64,000 bases of DNA from Phycisphaerales bacterium (GTDB lineage Bacteria; Planctomycetota; Phycisphaerae; Phycisphaerales; SM1A02), in assembly GCA_030748805.1 (NCBI GenBank), contig JASMLG010000005.1:19573-83572 (forward strand), written 5' to 3'. Below are positions 1-7,547 of the stretch, piece by piece. Within the stretch, counting starts at the first letter, position 1, and every line of letters starts with the position of its first letter. The notes under the pieces are model-generated. The model was not told the DNA's origin. It worked only from the letters and a program-made list of their open reading frames with translations, and did not search any database. Position numbers and translations under genes: made by a program.

Positions 1-93
1 TGGTTAATCCCGGTTGAAACTCCTCCGCTTCCAACATACAACACAAGCGATATGGAACTTGTTGAAGTAGAATCTTCCGATTATGAGAATTGA
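1..93 (+). CDS. C-terminal end of an unknown protein (partial)
   Basis: Frame 1 is open from the first base and ends at TGA 91-93, giving the last 30 residues of a protein whose start lies outside the window. The fragment (WLIPVETPPLPTYN, then an acidic tail DMELVEVESSDYEN) shows no motif I recognise. The stop overlaps the start of the deaminase at 83 by 11 bases, the kind of overlap that couples translation in an operon. It could be a chance open frame because only 30 codons are visible. Confidence 0.5.
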   Translation, partial: WLIPVETPPLPTYNTSDMELVEVESSDYEN

Positions 94-526
94 CCCTAGG
101 TGGATTGATGAGGCTGTTTTGCAAGCCGAAAAATCTTGGTCAGAGGGTGGTATCCCAATTGGTTCTGTTCTTGTAAATTGTGTGGGGGAAATTGTTTCGT
201 GTGGACACAACGAGCGGGTGCAAAGTGGTGATCCAACAGCTCACGCAGAAGTTGTCTGTTTTAGAAACGCTGGCAGAAGGCGCGATTGGAAAGAACTTAC
301 TATTGTTTCAACACTAAGTCCGTGCATTATGTGTACTGGTACAACCCTGTTATTTGGTCTAAAACGCGTAATTGTTGGAGAAAATAAAAATTTCCTTGGC
401 GCAGAGGCGTTAATGTGTTCGAATGGTGTACATGTTACTGTGCTTCAAGATGAACGTTGTATAGAATTAATGAAACGGTTTCTAACTGAGAAACCGGATC
501 TTTGGTCAGAAGATATTGGCCAATAA
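83..526 (+). CDS. Cytosine deaminase, yeast FCY1-like zinc enzyme
   Basis: A 147-residue member of the CDA/TadA deaminase fold. The zinc motif is complete: H54-A-E56 supplies one ligand and the catalytic glutamate, and TLSPCIMCTG supplies C81 and C84. Outside the motif it resembles the fungal cytosine deaminase Fcy1 rather than TadA or guanine deaminase: GGIPIG near residue 22, VGENKNF near 98, DERC, and the C-terminal WSEDIG, matching the yeast WFEDIG that closes the pocket. The length also fits (yeast protein 158). The expected reaction is cytosine to uracil in pyrimidine salvage, in the cytoplasm. Bacterial cytosine deaminase is normally the unrelated amidohydrolase CodA. The start overlaps the preceding open frame. 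A close nucleobase deaminase with another substrate remains possible. Confidence 0.8.
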   Translation: MRIDPRWIDEAVLQAEKSWSEGGIPIGSVLVNCVGEIVSCGHNERVQSGDPTAHAEVVCFRNAGRRRDWKELTIVSTLSPCIMCTGTTLLFGLKRVIVGENKNFLGAEALMCSNGVHVTVLQDERCIELMKRFLTEKPDLWSEDIGQ

Positions 527-543
527 ATAAATGGAGGTGTCGT

Positions 544-675
544 ATGAAACGACCAATTACGCCAAAGCGGCAACAAACTAGCCGCCCCAAAATGTCTACA
601 CGAAAGAGTATTCGTGTGCTGAGACCGTCAAGTAGTCACGCAAAAACGATTCGACCAAACGCGTCTACAAAGTAA
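544..675 (+). CDS. Small highly basic protein of unknown function
   Basis: This 43-codon frame starts at ATG 544, six bases after a strong GGAGG (533-537), and fills the gap between the deaminase and the convergent thiolase. The product is rich in Lys, Arg, Ser, Thr and Pro and has no acidic residue at all (for example MKRPITPKRQQTSRPK), so it should be strongly basic and probably disordered. That composition suggests binding to RNA, DNA or the ribosome, but no family is recognised. It lies 17 bases after the deaminase stop and may be cotranscribed with it. The good ribosome binding site is the main reason to believe it. Confidence 0.5.
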   Translation: MKRPITPKRQQTSRPKMSTRKSIRVLRPSSSHAKTIRPNASTK

Positions 676-692
676 TAACTCGCTTGCTCGTC

Positions 693-1880
693 TTAATCAC
701 GTTCAACTAGCATTGTTACTGCGTTTCCGCCACCCAAACATAAACTCACAACCCCTTTTGTTGCGCCTGTTCTTTTCATGTGGTGAATAAGGGAGACAAG
801 AACTCGGGTTCCTGATGCACCAATCGGGTGGCCGAGTGCGATTCCTCCTCCGCCAACATTTACTTTTGATAAATCTACTCCAAGGTGTGCCATGTTTTGG
901 AGTACTTGAACTGCAAAGGCCTCGTTAATTTCAAACAAATCTATGTCGTCAACAGAAAGGCTGTTCCTCTGAAGAAGTTGTTCGATGCCAAGACCTGGAG
1001 CAGTAAATATTTTCTTGGGTTCAACACCAAACGTGTTGCTGTCAACGATGCGGACAAGTTGGGTTGCGCCTGTTTTTTCTGCTTCTTCTTGTGACATAAC
1101 AACCACGGCGGCACCACCGTCTGAAATTTGTGATGCATTTCCTGCGGTTACCGACCCCTCTTTTGCAAATGCTGGTCGTAATTTTCCAAGGGATTCTGTG
1201 GTTGAATCACCACGAACACCTTCGTCTTGAGATATATCTGCTCGTTGTTTTATTTGTTTTGCTTCTAGCGAGATTATCTCTTCATCAAACCACCCAGACT
1301 CGATAGCAAGGGCGGCACGTTGGTGAGATGCCGAAGAAAGTTCGTCTTGCTCTTCACGTGATATGGAAAATTCGGTTGCTGTCCACTCAGCAGCACTTCC
1401 CATTCCCCAGTTTTCAAACGGGCAGGTTAAACCATCATGTTGCATGTGATCTATCAACTCGCCAGGACCAAATTTTATTCCGTTTCGAACATGTGCAATA
1501 TGTGGAGAGTTCGACATGTTTTCCATACCACCAGCAACCACTGTTTTGTTGTCACCAGAACGGATTGATTGGGCGGCTTGCATTACTGTTTGTAATCCGC
1601 TTCCACAAACTTTATTTATGGTAACTGCGGATAAGGAATTTGGTAGACCAGCAAGAAGGCCTGCTTGCCTAGCTGGGTTTTGCCCCAAGCCAGCTTGTAA
1701 TACGCACCCCATGATGCACTCGTCAATATTTTCTGGTTGTACTCCTGAATCTTCAACTGCGGCTTCGATTGCCCACGCACCAAGTTGTGGTGATGGTACT
1801 CTTGATAAACCTCCTAAAAAACGACCTACTGGAGTTCTGCGGGCGGAGACAATGATTGGTTGTTGTTGGGGTGTTGTCAT
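693..1880 (-). CDS. Acetyl-CoA C-acetyltransferase (thiolase)
   Basis: A full-length 395-residue thiolase that condenses two acetyl-CoA to acetoacetyl-CoA, or runs in reverse in beta-oxidation. The nucleophile is C92 in NKVCGSGLQ. The other catalytic elements are GHPIGASG with the catalytic His near residue 350 and the C-terminal CLGGGNA cysteine. The N-terminus (IVSARRTPVGRFLGGLS) is typical of biosynthetic thiolases such as AtoB/PhaA. It is transcribed divergently from fbp across 100 bases (1881-1980). A 3-hydroxyacyl-CoA dehydrogenase at 46907 could act on the same pathway. Chain-length preference cannot be read from the sequence. Confidence 0.92.
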   Translation of the reverse strand: MTTPQQQPIIVSARRTPVGRFLGGLSRVPSPQLGAWAIEAAVEDSGVQPENIDECIMGCVLQAGLGQNPARQAGLLAGLPNSLSAVTINKVCGSGLQTVMQAAQSIRSGDNKTVVAGGMENMSNSPHIAHVRNGIKFGPGELIDHMQHDGLTCPFENWGMGSAAEWTATEFSISREEQDELSSASHQRAALAIESGWFDEEIISLEAKQIKQRADISQDEGVRGDSTTESLGKLRPAFAKEGSVTAGNASQISDGGAAVVVMSQEEAEKTGATQLVRIVDSNTFGVEPKKIFTAPGLGIEQLLQRNSLSVDDIDLFEINEAFAVQVLQNMAHLGVDLSKVNVGGGGIALGHPIGASGTRVLVSLIHHMKRTGATKGVVSLCLGGGNAVTMLVERD

Positions 1881-1980
1881 GGTGTTTTCTCTTCATCCAA
1901 AGAAAGGGTAGAATGCTCTGTATTCGAACAGCGGTAAACGTACCATCCTAATCGAAATTTCATGCCAAGGGATACCATTT

Positions 1981-2967
1981 ATGGAAAAGCGCTGGACACA
2001 AGATAACCTCACAAGCCTACAAAGCAACATCCTTGCTGAAGAGCAAAAACACCCCGGAGCAACCGGCGAGTTTAGTTGGATTTTATCCGCCATTTCTCTT
2101 GCAACCAAGGCCATTGGAAACAAGGTGCGATGTGCGAGAATTCAAGATGTAATTGGTGAAGTCGGAGAAACCAACGTTCAGGGAGAGATTCAGCACAAAC
2201 TCGATGTTATTGCAAATGAAATAATTCTGAGGTGTCTTGGAGATCGGGAAAACATTGGGGTTCTTGCGAGTGAAGAAAACGAAACCCCGTTTTTGCTTAG
2301 AAGAAGGATTGAGGGTGGGCGGTATGCCGTGTTGTTTGACCCGCTTGATGGTTCATCCAACATTGATTCTTCTGTTGGGGTTGGAACTATTTTTAGTGTT
2401 TTACGGCTTTCTGACGAGGGTTCTAGGGAAGAAGCAATGTTGTCCAGAGGAAAAGAGCAGGTTGCTGCAGGATATGTTTTATACGGATCCTCAACAGTTC
2501 TAGTGCTCACCACTGGAAACGGTGTAGATATGTTTGTGCTTGATCAATCTATTGGCTCGTTTGTGTTGGTTTCAAAGGGTATTAAAATACCAAATGATAA
2601 CTGTACCTATTCTATTAACGAGGCATATACCAACAAGTTTAGTAATGGCGTACAACAATACTTAAAGTGGGCACATCAAAACAATTATTCAAGTAGATAT
2701 ATAGGTTCGATGGTTGCTGATGTACATCGTGTCTTATTAAAAGGCGGGGTATTCTTATATCCTCCAACAACAGATAAGCCAGAAGGAAAACTTCGGCTAA
2801 TGTATGAAGCAAACCCAATGGCAATGATTATCGAACAGGCGGGTGGCAAGGCTGTTGCAAAAGGAAAACGTATATTAGATATTAACCCAGATGGTCTACA
2901 CCAAAGGACAAGCGTGTTGCTTGGTTCAACTGACCAGGTCGACGCAGTATTACAACATTTAACATGA
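1981..2967 (+). CDS. fbp: Fructose-1,6-bisphosphatase, class I
   Basis: A 328-residue class I FBPase, hydrolysing fructose 1,6-bisphosphate to fructose 6-phosphate in gluconeogenesis. The metal-binding signature FDPLDGSSNID starts at about residue 119, preceded by the metal-site GETNVQGE (62-69) and SEENE (97-101). The C-terminal substrate region GKLRLMYEANPMA...EQAGGKA is present. Length matches the bacterial family. Its last four bases overlap the start of the PrpD-family gene (ATGA), so the two are likely cotranscribed. Enolase at 49247 would serve the same gluconeogenic flow. Confidence 0.95.
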   Translation: MEKRWTQDNLTSLQSNILAEEQKHPGATGEFSWILSAISLATKAIGNKVRCARIQDVIGEVGETNVQGEIQHKLDVIANEIILRCLGDRENIGVLASEENETPFLLRRRIEGGRYAVLFDPLDGSSNIDSSVGVGTIFSVLRLSDEGSREEAMLSRGKEQVAAGYVLYGSSTVLVLTTGNGVDMFVLDQSIGSFVLVSKGIKIPNDNCTYSINEAYTNKFSNGVQQYLKWAHQNNYSSRYIGSMVADVHRVLLKGGVFLYPPTTDKPEGKLRLMYEANPMAMIIEQAGGKAVAKGKRILDINPDGLHQRTSVLLGSTDQVDAVLQHLT

Positions 2968-4526
2968 CTACAACTACAACAACATCTGTCGTTCTTTCAA
3001 AAAACACAAACCAAGCACTTGGAATCGGTCGCTTTGCGGTCGATTTTATGAACAACACAATTGGCGAGCCCTCTCAGGACGTGCTAGATCGTACAACGCT
3101 CTTTTTTACGGATGCTGTGTTGTGTGGTTTATCTGCGGTTGCTGTTAAAACAAATGCCCCAACCATTCTTAGAAATGAGGCACTTTCGTTTCCTGTTGAG
3201 GGCGGGGCGACGGTGTTTGGTTCTGCCATCAGTGTTTTCCCAGAAAAAGCGATACTTGCAAACTGCGCTGCGGTCCGAGAATGGGACTCAAATGGAACAA
3301 ATTTTGGGTACAACCCAAAACTTGGACACACCGCTGGTGAGTTTGGGCACAATGATTTTTATAGTGTTCCTGTCGCAGCTGCACAGGTTATGAATCTTGG
3401 TGGTGGTGATGCGCTTCGTGGAATGATTTTGCTTGATGAAATACGTGGTCGACTTGCCGAAGTTTTTAGTTTAAAAACATATAAAATTGACCATGTTGTC
3501 CATGGAGCAATTGCTTCAGCTGCTGTGTATGGCGCAATGTGTGGCGCAACACCCGAGCAAATAGAAGCCGCCATCGGAATGTGTGTGGCACACTTTGTCC
3601 CGTGGAGAGCTATTCGTGCTGGTAAACAATTGTCTGACTCCAAGGGTTCCTCCGCAGCAATTAGTACTGAGGTTGCCATTGTTTCTATGAAGCGGGCAAT
3701 GAATGGATTTATGGGTCCTCGTGATATTTTCAGAAATCCAGAATCAATGTTTCGACAGTTTGAACAAACTGGTGGTGACTCTCCATTTGATTTGATTTTG
3801 TCACACAGCGGCTCTGATTTTGCTGTAATGGGGATGCATTTTAAAATCGGGTTGTATGAACACCAATCAGCTGGTGCGTTGCAGGGTCTACTTAATTTGA
3901 TTGAGAAAAATCCAGCCATTGCTTTAGATCCTTCACAAATTGAGTGTATAAAAATTACGGCGTATGAACCAGCATTTGGAATCATCGGAGACCCTGCAAA
4001 GCGTAACCCAAAAACGCGTCAATCTGCAGATCACTCTATGGTCTACATCGTGTCGGCAATGTTACGAAAAGCAAAAGAGGTGGTCGAGTCTGATGGGATT
4101 GGGTTTTTTGATAATTCAAACGACGAGGTGTGGAAGCGACTCATGCTCACGCCTTATGATTTTGATCTTGATGCAATCACAAACGAAACCACCCAATCTA
4201 TTATGAAAACAATAGTTTTCGAACACGGCGGTCAGGAGTTCGATGAAAAATATCCTGATGGAATACCAACCTCTGTACACATAACTATGAAAAATGGAGA
4301 GGTGTTTGATAGTGGTTTAATTATGTACCCAAGTGGCCACGCTCGAAACAATGTGTGTGATTTGGAAGATATTCTTCAAGCAAAGTTTGCTATGCATGGG
4401 CAAATTGCTATGGACGACCCTTCTATTATTGTTGACCGTTGTAACGCTATTGCAAGTCTTGATTCAGATTCAGTTCAATCTATTTGGGATGTCACTCTAG
4501 CAAACCGACCGGTATATAAAGATTGA
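2964..4526 (+). CDS. prpD: MmgE/PrpD family protein, probable 2-methylcitrate dehydratase
   Basis: A 520-residue MmgE/PrpD protein, somewhat longer than the usual 450-485. AVREWDSNGTNF followed by GHNDFYSVPVAAAQ matches the active-site region of 2-methylcitrate dehydratases, which convert methylcitrate to methylaconitate. Further family features are EIRGRLAEVF, KGSSAA and the QSADHSMVYIVSAML stretch. It overlaps fbp by 4 bases. prpB and prpC lie together about 40 kb away (44796 and 45749), so the methylcitrate cycle is split in this genome if this assignment holds. Other MmgE/PrpD members (for example cis-aconitate decarboxylase-like) share these motifs, so the substrate is inferred. Confidence 0.82.
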   Translation: MTTTTTTSVVLSKNTNQALGIGRFAVDFMNNTIGEPSQDVLDRTTLFFTDAVLCGLSAVAVKTNAPTILRNEALSFPVEGGATVFGSAISVFPEKAILANCAAVREWDSNGTNFGYNPKLGHTAGEFGHNDFYSVPVAAAQVMNLGGGDALRGMILLDEIRGRLAEVFSLKTYKIDHVVHGAIASAAVYGAMCGATPEQIEAAIGMCVAHFVPWRAIRAGKQLSDSKGSSAAISTEVAIVSMKRAMNGFMGPRDIFRNPESMFRQFEQTGGDSPFDLILSHSGSDFAVMGMHFKIGLYEHQSAGALQGLLNLIEKNPAIALDPSQIECIKITAYEPAFGIIGDPAKRNPKTRQSADHSMVYIVSAMLRKAKEVVESDGIGFFDNSNDEVWKRLMLTPYDFDLDAITNETTQSIMKTIVFEHGGQEFDEKYPDGIPTSVHITMKNGEVFDSGLIMYPSGHARNNVCDLEDILQAKFAMHGQIAMDDPSIIVDRCNAIASLDSDSVQSIWDVTLANRPVYKD

Positions 4527-4527
4527 T

Positions 4528-5652
4528 TTACGAGGGCAATAGGTGAGATAGAAGTTCTACGACACCTTTGCCTTGTGTGGCGATGGTTTCTAGGATTTCT
4601 CTACCTGACGCTATATCTAAGAGTTCGCGTACCAGAGCGCTGTCGCCATCGTAATCTGCTTTGTTAACCACAAAAGTATCTGCTATTTCTAGTATCCCCG
4701 CCTTGTCCATTTGGACTGAGTCTCCCATTCCTGGTACAAGAACTACCACTGTTTTGTCGACTACATCTCTAACAGCCACATCGTTTTGACCAGCTCCAAC
4801 TGTTTCAACAAACACATGCTCAAAACCTGCGCCTCCAACAAGCTCGAGTATTTCTGGTAACGAGTTGTAATCTTCTCCAACCCTTGCCAAGCTTCTATAA
4901 AAAACATTGTTATCAACCGTGTTGAAATCCACCCGTAAACGGTCGCCCAAAAGTGCACCGCTACTTATTGGACTCATTGGGTCGTATGCAACAATTGCTA
5001 ATTTCTCACCGCGCCGAACTTTTTCTGCAGCCATCGTTGCGGTAAGGGTTGATTTTCCAGCTCCAGGGGAACCAGTAAATCCAATTACAACTTCTGGTCT
5101 CTTGCGCGGAGCGTCTACTTTTTCACCATCTTCTATCAGGCTGATGTTTCGAGCAAGTGTTGCTAGAGAATTGTCGATAGTTGTTGAAAGTGGCTCATAT
5201 GGAAGGGTTGCCGAACGAACGGCATCTACAATATCAAGCATACTCGTGCCGGTGTGATAGACACCGCGTACTCCCGAATCAAGAAGTGGCTGGATGTCTT
5301 TTTGTGGAATAATTCCACCAACATCGACTGTCAAATCTGGGCGACCCACACTTTGTAGTTCTTCCATTAATCGGGGCACTAGAACAAGATGAGAGTTGCT
5401 CATCATGGAACACGCCACCATGTCTACATCTTCGTCTCGAGCAGAGATAGCGAGAGATCTTGGTGTTTGCCATAGTCCAGAATAAATAACATGAATACCA
5501 CTGTCGCGAAGCGCTCTTGCTATAAGTTTTACGCCTCGGTCATGTCCATCGAGACCCATTTTCCCAAGCAAAACACGGGGCCTGTGTGGAAGGTCGCCAC
5601 ATCGGTCTTTTTTCTCTAGTTGGGTGGTTGGATCGGTAGTTGGAGAAGTCAT
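4528..5652 (-). CDS. Cobalamin-binding domain fused to MeaB/ArgK-type GTPase
   Basis: Two domains in 374 residues. Residues about 25-145 are a B12-binding domain of the acyl-CoA mutase small-domain type, with DxHxxG as D35-G-H37-D-R-G40 and GGIIPQ near 112. Residues about 185-374 are a MeaB/ArgK G3E GTPase: P-loop GSPGAGKS (194-201), ETVGAGQND, and NKAD for guanine recognition. MeaB proteins load and protect adenosylcobalamin in methylmalonyl-CoA or isobutyryl-CoA mutase. In IcmF the same two domains are followed by the mutase domain, which is absent here and not found in the window. ATG 5652 is preferred over GTG 5661; neither has a clear ribosome site. The gene is divergent from argS and convergent with prpD, with one base between stops. 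Confidence 0.88.
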   Translation of the reverse strand: MTSPTTDPTTQLEKKDRCGDLPHRPRVLLGKMGLDGHDRGVKLIARALRDSGIHVIYSGLWQTPRSLAISARDEDVDMVACSMMSNSHLVLVPRLMEELQSVGRPDLTVDVGGIIPQKDIQPLLDSGVRGVYHTGTSMLDIVDAVRSATLPYEPLSTTIDNSLATLARNISLIEDGEKVDAPRKRPEVVIGFTGSPGAGKSTLTATMAAEKVRRGEKLAIVAYDPMSPISSGALLGDRLRVDFNTVDNNVFYRSLARVGEDYNSLPEILELVGGAGFEHVFVETVGAGQNDVAVRDVVDKTVVVLVPGMGDSVQMDKAGILEIADTFVVNKADYDGDSALVRELLDIASGREILETIATQGKGVVELLSHLLPS

Positions 5653-5711
5653 ATATGGCACATGATATCAGGAGTCAAACAGTCGTTATTGGCTGTATTG
5701 TACGCATCTGT

Positions 5712-7541
5712 ATGTCAACTAATGTGCAACAATCTATCAAGGAATCCCTACAGAGGGGGTTTGGATCCGTATTGGAATTGCAATGGAGCGATATTGACCC
5801 TGTGGTTCGAAAATCCCAAAACTCAAAGCATGGAGATTTTCAAGCAAATGGCGCGATGGGGCTAGGGAAACAAAATGGCATAAACCCAAGAGAGTTGGCT
5901 CAAAAAGTCGTTGACGAAACAGATTTTGGAAACATTGTTGAGTCAGCTGAAGTTGCTGGCCCTGGATTTATTAACATCCGACTAACAAACGAGTCGATTG
6001 TTTCAATGTTGCACATAATGGACACTTGTGATCTAGGTATTAAACCAGATATTGATACACATCCTGTTGTTATAGATTTGTGTGGGGTGAATGTAGCAAA
6101 GCAATTGCATGTTGGTCATTTGCGATCAACAATTATTGGTGACACACTTGCTCGACTCTATGAACGGTTTGGTAGAAAGGTTTACCGTGAAAACCATCTT
6201 GGGGATTGGGGTTTGCCCATTGCAATGGTTCTAGAACGCCTGTTAGCCGAAAACATAAACCTTGACACCCTGTCGCTTGATGATCTAAATATTGCATACA
6301 AAAATGCACAACTGTGTGCAAAAGATGACATTCGTGGAATTAGCGCAGCAAACAATTTGCTTGCGGGGCCACACAGGTTTGCTGAACTAGAAGAACAAAA
6401 CGGTGGTGCTCTTGATGCGCAGGCCTCTGCAAAAAACGTATTAAACTCGCTTCAAAAGGGCGACATAGAGTTGCTTAATAAATGGCAAAAACTTATTGAT
6501 TGCACAATGCGCTCTGTGTTTAAATCGCTTCAACTACTAAATGTAAAAATTGGTCCCGAAAACAATCGTGGAGAATCTTTCTATCGAGATAAACTAGGTG
6601 GGATAGTTCAAGAGTTTTTTGATGGTGGTTTTGCTGAAGAAGATGATGGGGCTGTTGTTGTTCGTTTTGAAAAAAGAAAGCGTCCAATGCTAATTCGCAA
6701 GTCAGACGGTGGTTTTTTATACGCCACTACAGATCTTGCTGCAATAAAGTTTCGCACTCAAGAGCTTGGTGCAAACCGGGTTATTTATGTTGTTGATGCA
6801 AGGCAGCGGGATCATTTTAAAGATTTGTTTGATGCCGCATCGTTAATCGGTTGGAACAAAACTCCTGACGGTATCCCTGTTGAGTTTGTTCACATTCCTT
6901 TCGGATCTGTTCTTGGGGAGGATAAAAAACCACTTAAAACAAGAAGTGGCTCGAACGTTACTCTGGACTCTTTGCTTCAAGAAGCCGTGGACAAAGGTAC
7001 GTCCGAGGTTGTGTTGCGGTCAAAAGACCCAAAATCACCAACACACAACATGTCAAAAGAAGAATTAGAAACAATTGGTCGGCAAATTGGAATTGGTGCC
7101 ATCAAGTACGCAGATTTGTCAAATGATTTGGTTCGTGATTACGTTTTTGATATGGAGAGGATGGTTGCGTTTGATGGGAACACTGGTCCATACATACAGT
7201 ACGCTTGTGCGAGAATAACATCTCTTATTAATAGGGGTGGGGTGTTGGGTGTGGATTCCAATATTATTCTCCACGAACCAGTAGAGCGGGAACTAGCACT
7301 GCAATTATTGCAGTACAACAACGTTCTTCAAGACACCGTGAAACACCTAGAACCACACCGACTTTGCACATGGTTGTTTGAATTAACTGAAATATTCAAT
7401 TCGTTCTATCAGTCTTGTCCCGTTTTAAGTGTTGAAGACGAGTCCGTCCGTTCGTCGCGTCTTAAACTTTCTGAACTTACTCGTAGAGTTGTTGTTGATG
7501 GGCTGGACATCCTCGGCATAGAATCTCCTAACCAAATGTAA
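5712..7541 (+). CDS. argS: Arginyl-tRNA synthetase
   Basis: A class I aminoacyl-tRNA synthetase charging tRNA-Arg. The HIGH motif is HVGH at about residues 133-136 within GVNVAKQLHVGHLRSTIIGD. HGDFQANG and AGPGFINI mark the N-terminal additional domain, GEDKKPLKTRSG lies in the catalytic core, and a DALR-type anticodon-binding domain closes the protein. The frame is open from 5640, but ATG 5712 (MSTNVQQSIKESLQRGF) places the N-terminus where ArgRS normally begins and leaves a 59-base divergent spacer to the B12/GTPase gene. There is no classical KMSK, which is common in this enzyme. Length is 609 residues. Confidence 0.95.
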   Translation: MSTNVQQSIKESLQRGFGSVLELQWSDIDPVVRKSQNSKHGDFQANGAMGLGKQNGINPRELAQKVVDETDFGNIVESAEVAGPGFINIRLTNESIVSMLHIMDTCDLGIKPDIDTHPVVIDLCGVNVAKQLHVGHLRSTIIGDTLARLYERFGRKVYRENHLGDWGLPIAMVLERLLAENINLDTLSLDDLNIAYKNAQLCAKDDIRGISAANNLLAGPHRFAELEEQNGGALDAQASAKNVLNSLQKGDIELLNKWQKLIDCTMRSVFKSLQLLNVKIGPENNRGESFYRDKLGGIVQEFFDGGFAEEDDGAVVVRFEKRKRPMLIRKSDGGFLYATTDLAAIKFRTQELGANRVIYVVDARQRDHFKDLFDAASLIGWNKTPDGIPVEFVHIPFGSVLGEDKKPLKTRSGSNVTLDSLLQEAVDKGTSEVVLRSKDPKSPTHNMSKEELETIGRQIGIGAIKYADLSNDLVRDYVFDMERMVAFDGNTGPYIQYACARITSLINRGGVLGVDSNIILHEPVERELALQLLQYNNVLQDTVKHLEPHRLCTWLFELTEIFNSFYQSCPVLSVEDESVRSSRLKLSELTRRVVVDGLDILGIESPNQM

Positions 7542-7547
7542 TTTATT

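Noticed and set aside
4..210. 68-codon minus-strand frame at the window start
   Set aside because: It overlaps the well-supported deaminase on the other strand and resembles no protein.
3359..3985. 208-codon antisense frame inside prpD
   Set aside because: It mirrors the codon pattern of prpD on the other strand, with no motif and no ribosome site.
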